DNA of 33,762 nucleotides from assembly GCA_041305385.1 (NCBI GenBank), contig JBFYLO010000080.1, forward strand, positions 1 to 33,762, in the 5' to 3' direction. The notes below the pieces were generated by a model. The model made no database searches, was not told the DNA's origin, and saw nothing but the letters and a program-made list of their open reading frames with translations. The position numbers and the translations under genes were made by a program. Positions 9,148 to 16,578 of this stretch are shown here, piece after piece. Source of the DNA: JAKAKT01 sp041305385. GTDB taxonomy: Archaea; Micrarchaeota; Micrarchaeia; Burarchaeales; JAKAKT01. The stretch's first letter is position 1; each line of letters starts with the position of its first letter.

Positions 9148-11271
9148 TTATTGGTATTTCTCGCCTATGGCATTCCAGGTTGAAATTTCCTGTTTTGACA
9201 GGGAGGGCCTGATTTTCTTAAAAGCCGAGTCGAAGTGGCGCATGAAGACCTGCTTGTTCTTCTTGCTCTCGCGGATGGAGAACATGCCGGCCTCCCGGCA
9301 GACGGCTGCGATATCGGCGCTTGTGTAGCCTTCGGTGGAGTCAATCATCTTGCCGAGGTCCACGTCCTTCGCGAGAGGCATCTTGTTTGTGTGAATCTCA
9401 AATATGGTCTTGCGCGTCTTCTTGTCCGGCACTGGAACAAACAGTATTTTATCGAATCTGCCGTGGCGCATGAGGCTCGAATCCACGAGGTCCGGCCTGT
9501 TGGTGGCTGCGATGACAATGCATTTGTGCAGCTCCTCTAGCCCGTCCATCTCGACGAGGAGCTGGTTGACGACGCGCTCTGTTGCCCTGCTGTCCGAACC
9601 GGAGCCGCGCTCGCTCGCTATTGAATCGATTTCATCAAAGAATATGATTGCTGGTGAGACCTGCCTTGCCCTCTTGAAAATCTCCCGCACCGCCTTCTCG
9701 CTCTCTCCGACGTATTTGGAGATTATCTCGGGGCCTTTCACTGAAATGAAATTAGCCTTTGACTCGTTTGCAACTGCCCTGGCGAGAAGGGTTTTCCCGC
9801 ACCCTGGGGGGCCTAGGAGCAGAATCCCTTTCGGCGGGGAGATGCCGAGCCGCTCGTAGGTCTCCGAATTTGTCAGGGGCCATTCCACTGCTTCTATGAG
9901 CTCCTGCTTTACGCTTTCAAGGCCCCCGACCTCTGCCCAGGAGGTCCTTGGGACCTCAGTTACGACCTCCCTGATTGCAGATGGCTCGACTGACTTCAGC
10001 GCCAGGAGGAAATCCGCCTTGGTGACTGAGAGTTTCTCGAGAAGCTCCTTGGAGAGTGTCCCTTCTTTCTCCTTTCTTAGGTCCGGGAGGACGCGCTTTA
10101 GTGCCCTCATGGCAGCCTCGCGGCAAAGGGAATGAATGTCTGCTCCTGTAAACCCGTAGGTCATGCCTACGAGGTCAGTGATTTCGACCCCGCTCAACGG
10201 CATGCCTCTTGTGTGAATCTGGAATATCTCCTTCCTGCCCTGGTTGTCCGGGGTCCTTATCTCGATTTCCCTGTCGAACCTGCCCGGCCTCCTGAGTGCG
10301 GGGTCGAGGCTGTTGGGCCTGTTGGTGGCCGCAAGAACCATCACGTCCCCGCGAGTCTCGAGGCCATCGAGCTCGAGCAGCAGCTGGGAGACGATTCTCC
10401 TCTCGACTTCGCCACTCGAGTCCTCGCGCTTTGAGGCTATGGCATCTATTTCATCGATAAAAATTATGGACGGGGAGCTTGACTTAGCCTCCTTGAAAAT
10501 CTTCCGTATGTTTTCTTCTGATTGCCCGTAGAGGCTCCCCACTATCTCCGGGCCGTTGATGGTGAAGAACGACGCTTCTGTTTCACTGGCAACTGCCCTG
10601 GCGAGAAGGGTTTTCCCGCACCCTGGGGGGCCTAGGAGCAGAATCCCTTTCGGCGGGGAGATGCCGAGCCTCTTGAAAACCTCCGGGTATTTCAGCGGGA
10701 CTTCTATCATCTCCCTGATTGTGTCCACTTCTTCTTTCAGCCCACCTACGTCCTCATAGCGAATCCCGACTTCCGACACGGCCTTCGCTGGTTTTTTCGC
10801 TATGTGAACCTGCGTTTCCTTTGTTGCATAGACCGCTCCTTTAGGGGATGCGCCCACTACGACAAACGGAAGCGCCTTGCCCATCACTTCCACAACCACG
10901 CTGTTGTTGGGGAGCATCGGGAGGTTTAGAATCCTGTCTTTAAGGTAGTCACGGAAATCCTCCTTGAACGCCATGTCCTCCATGGGGGCGAGGTGGAGTT
11001 CCTTGGCCGGCGAGCAGTCGATTTTGGAGACCCGAACAGTGTCATCGAGGCTAGCGGAAACATTGTAGCGGAGGACTCCGTCCAGCCGTATTATCCCTTT
11101 CTCGTCGCCCTGGGCGCGCCAGACCCTGGCGACTGTCTTCTTTTCCTTCTCGATGAGGACGGTGTCGCCCTCGTAGACCCCGAGCCTGTGCATTGAAATC
11201 GAATCAATTCGGGCGATGGCGAAACCTACGTCGGCTTGTATCGCCTCCTTTACGCGCAGCTCAACGGTCAT
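9148..11271 (-). CDS. CDC48/p97/VAT-type AAA+ ATPase
   Basis: The 707-residue protein has the full family plan. An N-terminal double-psi beta-barrel and second N subdomain cover about residues 1-165. AAA domain D1 has Walker A GPPGCGKT at 214-221 and Walker B IIFIDEID near 272. AAA domain D2 has GPPGCGKT near 487 and IIFFDEID after it, with NRPD/SLMRHGRFD arginine-finger regions in both rings. It unfolds or extracts proteins with ATP, in archaea probably feeding the 20S proteasome. The C-terminus ends KYQ, not a clear HbYX proteasome-docking motif. The promoter box at 11297-11305 and lack of a leader support the ATG at 11271. The DNA encoding the two Walker A regions is identical over 82 bases (see findings). 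Confidence 0.95.
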   Translation of the reverse strand: MTVELRVKEAIQADVGFAIARIDSISMHRLGVYEGDTVLIEKEKKTVARVWRAQGDEKGIIRLDGVLRYNVSASLDDTVRVSKIDCSPAKELHLAPMEDMAFKEDFRDYLKDRILNLPMLPNNSVVVEVMGKALPFVVVGASPKGAVYATKETQVHIAKKPAKAVSEVGIRYEDVGGLKEEVDTIREMIEVPLKYPEVFKRLGISPPKGILLLGPPGCGKTLLARAVASETEASFFTINGPEIVGSLYGQSEENIRKIFKEAKSSSPSIIFIDEIDAIASKREDSSGEVERRIVSQLLLELDGLETRGDVMVLAATNRPNSLDPALRRPGRFDREIEIRTPDNQGRKEIFQIHTRGMPLSGVEITDLVGMTYGFTGADIHSLCREAAMRALKRVLPDLRKEKEGTLSKELLEKLSVTKADFLLALKSVEPSAIREVVTEVPRTSWAEVGGLESVKQELIEAVEWPLTNSETYERLGISPPKGILLLGPPGCGKTLLARAVANESKANFISVKGPEIISKYVGESEKAVREIFKRARQVSPAIIFFDEIDSIASERGSGSDSRATERVVNQLLVEMDGLEELHKCIVIAATNRPDLVDSSLMRHGRFDKILFVPVPDKKTRKTIFEIHTNKMPLAKDVDLGKMIDSTEGYTSADIAAVCREAGMFSIRESKKNKQVFMRHFDSAFKKIRPSLSKQEISTWNAIGEKYQ

Positions 11272-11296
11272 TCGGATAGAGTATTCTAAGGAAGAG

Positions 11297-11305
11297 TATA
11301 AAAAA
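11297..11305 (-). promoter_or_regulatory. TATA box of the CDC48 gene
   Basis: On the minus strand TTTTTATAC ends 26 bases before the ATG at 11271, so the transcript is probably leaderless. Confidence 0.55.
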
Positions 11306-11318
11306 TAATGGAAAACCG

Positions 11319-12452
11319 TTAGGCTCTGACCAAGATCCGTTTATCGTAAGCCGGAGTTAGTCCCTTGGGGACACGCGTCATCACGGGGACGCGGGTGAGG
11401 AACTTCTCAAGTGTTCGGTTTTTTCCTCCCCTGAAAAGACCGGGCCCAAGGTTCTCGACTGACGCCTGAGTAAGCTGGCCCAGTGAAGTGACGTTTTCGA
11501 ATAGTATCAACTTCTCCATTCTTCGGATGTCTTTTGGGTCGAGACCAAGTTCCATGAAAGGCCTTTTCATCGCATCGACAAATTTAGATGCGGCCCCTTC
11601 GCCCGCTGCATAGAAGTCGCAGCTGCAGAGCGAGCTGGCCAGCTTGGCTCTTGCTTCTTGGACAGTTTCGCTGAAATTCTGGTTTTTCTCCAAGAGCTTA
11701 AGTGCAAACTCGGATTTTCTTGGGTTCCTATGCCCATTCTCTGCTATCGAATCGATTAGGTCAAGCTTGGCAGCCACGACTATTTTTCTGTAATGTGGGT
11801 GGTCGGACCATTGCTCCAGGGCTTTAAGTGCTTCGACTGGACTCGCGTGCCCGACTTTCCCGAGTGCTTTAATGGAAGTTGGAAGCTGCAATCCTTTATT
11901 AACCATGAACGCAAGCGCCTCTGCTGCGTCCCTGCCACCAACTCTTTCAAGAAGGAGGACGAATGTCGGTGTCGGGGACTTGAGCGCCTGGATGCTTATC
12001 GTATTGCTGGCCAGTTTTTGGATCTCTGCAAGTGTTGATGCCCTGTTGGTTAGTGCAGGATTCGCCTCGAGAATTACGTTTGCTGCCCAGATGCGTTTCA
12101 TTTCCGTAGACTCTCGGTCTGCCTCGCTCATTTTCGGGTCGAGCAGGGGTTCAAACACTGCATGAGTACTTACGGTGCCTGCGATCTTGACAATTTCGTT
12201 CATAAGAAGCGCTTGTTCAGGAGCAGTGAGGTGCGGCGTGTGTTGGATGAGAACTTCCGCTGTGTCTTGTTTTCTCTTTTCCTGAGAAGGTGATGAGTGC
12301 TCGGCCCAGGGGGCTGCCGTGCAAACGACCTGGAGGACTGCGTCGGTTATGCTCGACTCATCCTTGGAAAGCGCTTCCTTAAGTTCAAGAACCTTAAGCT
12401 GAATTTGCCTTTTGTCTGTTTCGGCTTTGTCAGTCGTATCACTTGCCCCCAT
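11319..12452 (-). CDS. Hypothetical helical protein
   Basis: The 377-residue soluble protein is almost entirely helical by sequence pattern, with short repeating helix pairs (for example ALKALEQWSDHPHYRKIVV) that recall HEAT- or TPR-like solenoids, although no repeat consensus could be fixed. There is no signal peptide or membrane helix. The C-terminal 70 residues are basic and contain a GLDPKDIRRMEKLILFENV segment followed by a possible helix-hairpin-helix-like stretch (VENLGPGLFRGG). A clear Shine-Dalgarno (GAGGAGGAG) lies just before the ATG at 12452. It is the next gene after CDC48 counting upstream, separated from it by 47 bases. I do not recognise the family. Confidence 0.7.
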   Translation of the reverse strand: MGASDTTDKAETDKRQIQLKVLELKEALSKDESSITDAVLQVVCTAAPWAEHSSPSQEKRKQDTAEVLIQHTPHLTAPEQALLMNEIVKIAGTVSTHAVFEPLLDPKMSEADRESTEMKRIWAANVILEANPALTNRASTLAEIQKLASNTISIQALKSPTPTFVLLLERVGGRDAAEALAFMVNKGLQLPTSIKALGKVGHASPVEALKALEQWSDHPHYRKIVVAAKLDLIDSIAENGHRNPRKSEFALKLLEKNQNFSETVQEARAKLASSLCSCDFYAAGEGAASKFVDAMKRPFMELGLDPKDIRRMEKLILFENVTSLGQLTQASVENLGPGLFRGGKNRTLEKFLTRVPVMTRVPKGLTPAYDKRILVRA

Positions 12453-12704
12453 TAACTCCTCCTCACAAGGTCCTATAGAACTAGTAGGCTGTTATCACAA
12501 AAAAAGAATAAAAAGCTTCTCGAGACGAGAGTTCCCACTGTTGTGGTAAATAATTCAAACTACGTCGACAAACTCGGGTCGGTCGTGACACTCCCGCCAG
12601 GAACGGTTCCCAAGAAACCCGAATGCGGGGCTCAGGCCGGGTTCGGGTGTTTGCTTCGTAGGATTTGTTCGCACGCCAAGTTCCCACTAAGTTGAATGAA
12701 AAAG
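12453..12704. other. Intergenic region with repeats between the helical-protein gene and tRNA-iMet
   Basis: No gene is supported. The 10-mer AGTTCCCACT occurs twice as a direct repeat (12530-12539 and 12679-12688), and ACCCGAA at 12617-12623 pairs with TTCGGGT at 12642-12648. The region may hold an unannotated structured RNA on the minus strand downstream of the tRNA, but no family was recognised. Confidence 0.35.
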
Positions 12705-12888
12705 TAGCGGGGACTGGATTTTCAAACCCCCAGTTGTTTTCTTTTGGGGTTGGCGTTTTTTCTTTGGGACGCCACGAGACCTTTCTTTTTCGAAAAAGAA
12801 AGGGATTGTGTTTGAACCAGCGATCTCTGGGTTATGAGCCCAGCGGGCACTCCAGACTACCCTTAGGGTTATTTTCTATTACCCCGCT
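12705..12888 (-). tRNA. Initiator tRNA-Met(CAU), interrupted at two noncanonical places
   Basis: On the minus strand the acceptor halves AGCGGGG (12888-12882) and CCCCGCT (12712-12706) pair with A1:U72, and the anticodon stem CTGGG/CCCAG around loop CTCATAA has the three G:C pairs typical of initiator tRNA. The D arm is GGGT...GCCC and the T stem GCTGG/CCAGT. Two insertions break the gene. About 17 bases sit between acceptor stem and D stem (around 12863-12880, after T8). A 92-base insertion (12719-12810) splits the T loop so that TTCAAA joins to T, restoring TTCAAAT; this is position 59/60. CCA is not encoded and a T5 run follows the discriminator A. An in-frame protein reading across this region on the plus strand is spurious. 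Confidence 0.85.
12719..12810 (-). other. T-loop intron of tRNA-iMet
   Basis: The 92-base insert lies between tRNA positions 59 and 60. The exon segment TTCA can pair with TGAA just before the 3' junction, leaving three-base bulges AAC and AAT, as in a bulge-helix-bulge splice site; a clear inner helix is not seen. Inside are three hairpins: CCTTTCTTTT/AAAAGAAAGG with loop TCGA (12780-12803), TGGCGT/ACGCCA (12751-12774), and ACCCC/GGGGT with an A-rich loop (12726-12750). The last shares CCCCAAAAGAAAAC with the tRNA-Lys intron. Confidence 0.7.
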
Positions 12889-12932
12889 AGCGTGGAGCGC
12901 AGAGGTATATCTATAGGATGAGATTTATTAAC

Positions 12933-13316
12933 CTATATCATCTCGAAAACTGGTTTTACGTTGAGCCCCAAATTCATTTTCTTCGCTTGCGAACGGGAGA
13001 ACCAGCCAAAATCTAGGTGCTCGCTTGAGAGTCTTGGTGTTCCAAGAATTCCGCTCGCCAAATAAACTGCATATACTGAGTGTTTTTGTTTTCCTTTTGA
13101 GTGGAAGACTGCAGAGGTAACTCCGATCAGTTTCGCATTCTTTACTCTGAGCCCTGTCTCCTCTTTCGTCTCCCTAATGGCTGCCTCTTTCGGGTGCTCC
13201 CCGAATTCTACCCCTCCGCCCGGGAACTCCCAGATTCCATTGTGCCTTTTGAGGAGGAGACGCTTGCCTTTTCGGCGGACAACTAGGTAGGCGTTGAGTT
13301 CCTGCACCTGTCCCAT
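12933..13316 (-). CDS. Nudix hydrolase
   Basis: The 127-residue protein is a single Nudix domain. The Nudix box, about residues 34-56, reads GGGVEFGEHPKEAAIRETKE followed by ETGL, matching GX5EX7REUXEEXGU with the metal-binding REUXEE glutamates present. Such enzymes hydrolyse nucleoside diphosphates linked to another moiety (oxidised dNTPs, NDP-sugars, ADP-ribose and others); the substrate cannot be told from the sequence, though the size and WEFPGG motif resemble the MutT/NUDT1-like group. It lies 103 bases downstream of the TFE gene on the same strand, separated by two abutting hairpins. Confidence 0.9.
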   Translation of the reverse strand: MGQVQELNAYLVVRRKGKRLLLKRHNGIWEFPGGGVEFGEHPKEAAIRETKEETGLRVKNAKLIGVTSAVFHSKGKQKHSVYAVYLASGILGTPRLSSEHLDFGWFSRSQAKKMNLGLNVKPVFEMI

Positions 13317-13357
13317 GTTTATAACACTCCATACGCGTAACCCGAAGCTGCGATTTT

Positions 13358-13387
13358 GGGCGCCCGAGCGCCCACTCGAGCCCGAGT
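13358..13387. repeat. Two abutting perfect hairpins between the TFE and Nudix genes
   Basis: GGGCGC/GCGCCC with loop CCGA (13358-13373) is followed without a gap by ACTCG/CGAGT with loop AGCC (13374-13387). They lie downstream of the TFE stop and upstream of the Nudix start and may act in 3'-end formation or mRNA protection. Confidence 0.6.
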
Positions 13388-13419
13388 GTATTGGTTTTGT
13401 TCGTCCTATTAAAAATAGC

Positions 13420-13980
13420 TTACCTGCGCTTTTTATTCTTGCCCTTTGCCTTCATCGCTTTTTTTGCTGGCTTGGCCTGCTTTCTGGCCGGGGGGCTGAC
13501 TTTCTTTGGCTTTTGGACCCTGTTTGCCTGCTGTTTGAACTCCCTCACGAAGGTCAGTTCATCGGGCAGTTTGTTTGAGAGCTTCTGCTCAATGGATTTT
13601 ATTATCTCCGTGTTGTCGAATAGTTTCAGATTCTGGCCGCATTTACCACAGGAGTAAGTTGTAACGATTGCCTCGCTCTCAGGTATCCTCTGACTCGAAC
13701 CGGAGCACGTTGGGTTTTGGCACATGTAGAAGGTGTAGGATTTCTCGTAGGCCAGGTTATCCTCTTCCCTCTTAGCCCCATTGACTTTCCTCTGGCCCAG
13801 GAGGTCATAGAGTTTTATGACGTTCACAACCCAGTTATAGGAGAACCAGCCCGTGTCCTTATCGCGCTCGCGGATGTAGGCGGTGATTCCATACTCGTGG
13901 AGTCTGTTGAGCACTGCGCGAACGTCGCTGACCTTCAGGCCGCAGCGCTTCGCGATTTCCTCGTCGCTCATTGGCTTCAT
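13420..13980 (-). CDS. tfe: Transcription factor E (TFE alpha)
   Basis: The 186-residue protein has the TFIIE-alpha plan. A winged-helix domain covers about residues 1-85, including EEIAKRCGLKVSDVRAVLNR and the ERDKDTGWFSYNW wing. A zinc ribbon follows at about 100-140, with Cys pairs CQNPTC and CGKC. The last 40 residues are a very basic Lys/Ala/Pro tail. TFE helps archaeal RNA polymerase open the promoter together with TBP and TFB. The start used is ATG at 13980; a GTG one codon earlier is possible. The start overlaps or abuts the stop of the small upstream gene (TAGTGATG), indicating coupling. Confidence 0.9.
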   Translation of the reverse strand: MKPMSDEEIAKRCGLKVSDVRAVLNRLHEYGITAYIRERDKDTGWFSYNWVVNVIKLYDLLGQRKVNGAKREEDNLAYEKSYTFYMCQNPTCSGSSQRIPESEAIVTTYSCGKCGQNLKLFDNTEIIKSIEQKLSNKLPDELTFVREFKQQANRVQKPKKVSPPARKQAKPAKKAMKAKGKNKKRR

Positions 13981-13982
13981 CA

Positions 13983-14159
13983 CTAACCCACCTTAAATTT
14001 GTTGAACTCAGGATTGCCAGAATATGATGGAGACATAGACTTGATGACACAGACTGCGTTTGGCCCGGCGAGCTCTGTTAGCAGCGCAAACGCATCCTCA
14101 GACAGCGAGAACCGCACAATTTCGGTCTTTTTTGATTTTTTTGGCTTGGGTTTCGCCAT
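13983..14159 (-). CDS. Small hypothetical protein upstream of TFE
   Basis: The ATG at 14159 is preferred over one 15 codons earlier because the N-terminus then reads MAKPKPKKSKKTEIVRFSLS. The 58-residue product has a basic N-terminus and a compact region with a SEDAFALLTEL helix. Its stop codon overlaps the start region of the TFE gene, so the two are probably co-expressed. No family was recognised. Confidence 0.55.
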   Translation of the reverse strand: MAKPKPKKSKKTEIVRFSLSEDAFALLTELAGPNAVCVIKSMSPSYSGNPEFNKFKVG

Positions 14160-14180
14160 GGAATCACGCGGCAACCTCGT

Positions 14181-14199
14181 TTGCGAGCGAGGCTCGCAA
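14181..14199. repeat. Perfect hairpin in the leader of the small gene/TFE transcript
   Basis: TTGCGAGC pairs with GCTCGCAA around a 3-base loop. With the TATA box at 14231-14240 it would fall in the 5' leader of the transcript starting near 14210, unlike the mostly leaderless genes elsewhere in the window. Confidence 0.5.
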
Positions 14200-14230
14200 C
14201 TCACCCGCCATTCTTATTTTGCACGAGAGG

Positions 14231-14240
14231 GTATATATCC
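14231..14240 (-). promoter_or_regulatory. TATA box of the small gene/TFE transcript
   Basis: GGATATATAC on the minus strand is a strong archaeal TATA box about 70 bases before the ATG at 14159. A second TATA-like element (CATATATAAAG) lies at 14299-14309 and might serve an alternative start. Confidence 0.5.
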
Positions 14241-14353
14241 TTTTCTTGGATTAACCCCGTGAAATGAACTCCTTTGGTCGCCTTATATTATTTGGCCGAG
14301 CATATATAAAGCACTTTCGGTTTTGAGTTTTCGCTTCGGAGAGAAAGTTGCGA

Positions 14354-14860
14354 TTAGTCAAACGATTTGCCCCGCGGGTTCGGCTTTATTTTTAACTTCG
14401 CATTCGAAAAGGTCTTTTCCAACTCCTTTCCCTCGAAATATTCGTGGAGAAATACTGCGAGCGCAGCGACCTCGGAGTGCGGCTGGGTTGTCACTGAGAC
14501 GTTGTAAGCTGCTTTTTGGTAGAGCTCGCCCGGGACCTTCTGCGAGCCAACTACAACGAGCAAATCTTCTTGCTTCCTCAGCTCATCAATTTTGTCCTGG
14601 ATTCGCTCCCCGTACATCGTCAGGTGAATTATTTCCCCCTCCCACTCATCGAGAACTTTCCGCCAGTTCTTGGTGTATTCGACTTCGAATTTCCCGCCCC
14701 AGTTCTGGACGATTTTCTTCGTGGACTCAACACTCTCGCTTGCATTCTCTCCGCTAATGATGACCTTATCGGCTCCGAATGCCCTGGCGACCAGGCAGAC
14801 GTGCGATGTAATCCTCTCGTCCCGAACGGCACGGTGGCCCCAGCGGAGAACAGCAATCAT
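14354..14860 (-). CDS. tRNA (cytidine(56)-2'-O)-methyltransferase Trm56
   Basis: The product of 168 residues from the ATG at 14860 begins MIAVLRWGHRAVRDERITSH, matching the start of the archaeal Trm56 family (VLR.GHR..RD.R.T.HV.L.ARAFGA). It shows the SPOUT-fold SAM knot segments: LTMYGERIQDKIDELR, LLVVVGSQKVPGELY and the C-terminal SVTTQPHSEVAALAVFLHEY. It methylates the 2'-OH of C56 in the tRNA T loop, the same loop interrupted by introns in both tRNA genes here. An in-frame ATG at 14896 lies inside the likely promoter (AT-rich box at 14882-14893), so the shorter start is preferred. The start is preceded by a 16-base palindrome. Confidence 0.9.
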   Translation of the reverse strand: MIAVLRWGHRAVRDERITSHVCLVARAFGADKVIISGENASESVESTKKIVQNWGGKFEVEYTKNWRKVLDEWEGEIIHLTMYGERIQDKIDELRKQEDLLVVVGSQKVPGELYQKAAYNVSVTTQPHSEVAALAVFLHEYFEGKELEKTFSNAKLKIKPNPRGKSFD

Positions 14861-14876
14861 GGGGTTAATTAACCCC
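14861..14876. promoter_or_regulatory. Palindrome at the Trm56 start, possible operator
   Basis: GGGGTTAATTAACCCC is a perfect 16-base palindrome touching the ATG of the Trm56 gene and lying in the 56-base divergent region shared with the Cys-rich gene. It could bind a dimeric repressor acting on the leaderless Trm56 promoter. Confidence 0.45.
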
Positions 14877-14900
14877 CTCAAGATTAATAATTTCATTCTA

Positions 14901-14909
14901 GGAAGGAGG
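14901..14909 (+). promoter_or_regulatory. Strong Shine-Dalgarno of the Cys-rich gene
   Basis: GGAAGGAGG lies 7 bases before the ATG at 14917 and fixes that start. Most other lone genes in the window lack such a site and look leaderless. Confidence 0.7.
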
Positions 14910-14916
14910 CGACCAT

Positions 14917-16524
14917 ATGCCAGAACCTCAAGTTTACGATACTTTGAATAAGCGCTGGAAATCGGTTTGCAGTGCCCTTTTAGGGGATGAAATCGGCGAG
15001 CTTTCCGACTACTCCGAGTGGCTTTATTGGGGGAACGGCCCTAGAAATGCCGGAAAAACTGCGTCCGGGAGAGAAATCGTGTTCGCAGACCAAAATTACT
15101 CCGTGTCTGCTCCGAAGCTGAGCTTCGATGAGGTTGATTTCGATAAGAGATATGAGCCACTTGGGATAAATGAGATAAAGGACATCGACTCGATATTCGA
15201 GGCAATTTCGGATAGGGTCGCATATACTGGAAACATTGTCCTCGGGAACTCGAGGTTCGTGGATAACTCGACTACCATAACCGAATGCTTCTATGTTTAT
15301 CATTCTGAGCGCGTTGCTTTTTCGAAATACGTTGCTTATTCTTCGAGAGGTGGGTACAGCGAGGACATCTTTGGCTGCTATGGGTTTGGGCCGGTGCAGT
15401 TTGCCATAAAGTCGGGGGCTGCATGGGATGTGAAACGGGCGTTCTGTGTTTCAAAAGCTGAATTCTCTTCGGATATATTCTTCTCCCACGGGCTTATGGG
15501 CTGCCAGGACTGCCTCTTCTGTTTCAATCTGAAGAACGTGCGCCATGCCATCGGGAACCGAATACTTGAACCGAAAAAGCATCTCGAACTAAAAAAGAAA
15601 TTGATTTCTGAAATGCAAGAGAAGCTCCTGAAGGATAAGAAACTTCCGCTGATTTTTGAAATTGCCAGTCGAGAAAAGCCCGATTACGCAGAACTGAAAA
15701 AAGTCTTCACAACTGCTCCCAAAGAGAAAGTTGAAACGCTTGATAAGGGCAAGATAGAGAAGGCTTTCTCGGAAACTACCAACGTCGTTCTTGGGAAAGC
15801 ACTTTCACCTATTGACAAGTATGGAGGGTGGCTCGCATCGAAGTCTTCCATAAGGCTCGAGGATGCACGCTCCTGCCTCTCCGGAAAGCCGCTCATCCTA
15901 CCAAATTACGCCTGGTTCTTGAATTACCCGCGTGATAGGTTACTAACCCAGGAGGAGGCTGACTTCTCCGGGGGCAAGCTTCAGCTGGCTGAGGCTGAGC
16001 TGGATTCCATATCACTTGAGAATGCCTCTTCGATGATATCAAAAATCGCGTATTTTTCGCCCTTCTGGCTAACAGGAACCAATAGGAACAACATCGACTC
16101 GCCCATGAACATAGATTCGGCAGACTGCTACCGGGGCATCCTTTACCTGCTTACGAAATGCTCGGGCTTCTGCTTCTCGCCGAGAAGCTGCGACTACTCG
16201 TTCGGGTGCAGGGAGGGGAGGCACAACTCGTTCTGCATTAACTCGCACTACTCGACCAAGGTTACCCGCTGCTTCGAAATAGACTCCTGCAGCAACTGCA
16301 CTGGGTGCTATTTCTGCCACAATTGCGAGAACGTCCATGACTCAATGTTCTGCTTTAATGTTAAGAATAAGAGATATGCAATCGGAAACATCGAGGTTGG
16401 CAGAGGGAAGTTCACCGAGGCAAAGAAACTCCTGCTCGACTGGATTAGCAAGGAGCTGGAGAAAAAGAACGGGCTCGATTTGGATGTTTACAATCTGCTT
16501 GAGAAAGCGAGCAGGGGGAAGTAG
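14917..16524 (+). CDS. Cys-rich protein with repeated CFN-KNK-YAIGN motifs, function unknown
   Basis: The 535-residue soluble protein carries two copies of a motif ending in FNLKNVRHAIGN (about residue 205) and FNVKNKRYAIGN (about residue 485), each preceded by clustered cysteines (GCQDCLFC; CSNCTGCYFCHNC). Between them is a helical, Lys-rich segment (about 220-300), then another Cys-rich stretch near 405-445 (CSGFCFSPRSCDYSFGC). Similar C..C..C.N.KNK.Y.I.N motifs occur in uncharacterised proteins of candidate phyla and small-genome archaea, to my knowledge without an assigned activity. The spaced Cys and Asn rungs suggest a stacked beta-solenoid or zinc-binding fold. It is divergent from the Trm56 gene and followed by the tRNA-Lys gene. 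Confidence 0.75.
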   Translation: MPEPQVYDTLNKRWKSVCSALLGDEIGELSDYSEWLYWGNGPRNAGKTASGREIVFADQNYSVSAPKLSFDEVDFDKRYEPLGINEIKDIDSIFEAISDRVAYTGNIVLGNSRFVDNSTTITECFYVYHSERVAFSKYVAYSSRGGYSEDIFGCYGFGPVQFAIKSGAAWDVKRAFCVSKAEFSSDIFFSHGLMGCQDCLFCFNLKNVRHAIGNRILEPKKHLELKKKLISEMQEKLLKDKKLPLIFEIASREKPDYAELKKVFTTAPKEKVETLDKGKIEKAFSETTNVVLGKALSPIDKYGGWLASKSSIRLEDARSCLSGKPLILPNYAWFLNYPRDRLLTQEEADFSGGKLQLAEAELDSISLENASSMISKIAYFSPFWLTGTNRNNIDSPMNIDSADCYRGILYLLTKCSGFCFSPRSCDYSFGCREGRHNSFCINSHYSTKVTRCFEIDSCSNCTGCYFCHNCENVHDSMFCFNVKNKRYAIGNIEVGRGKFTEAKKLLLDWISKELEKKNGLDLDVYNLLEKASRGK

Positions 16525-16549
16525 TCGCTCTCCTCGAACCCCGGTTAGG

Positions 16550-16557
16550 TTTATATA
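16550..16557 (+). promoter_or_regulatory. TATA box upstream of the tRNA-Lys gene
   Basis: TTTATATA predicts a transcription start near 16580, giving a leader of about 87 bases before the tRNA at 16667. Confidence 0.55.
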
Positions 16558-16578
16558 GATTAGACATTAGAATATTTG

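Noticed and set aside
12665..12916. 83-codon plus-strand frame across tRNA-iMet
   Set aside because: It is antisense to the tRNA and its intron, with no protein features.
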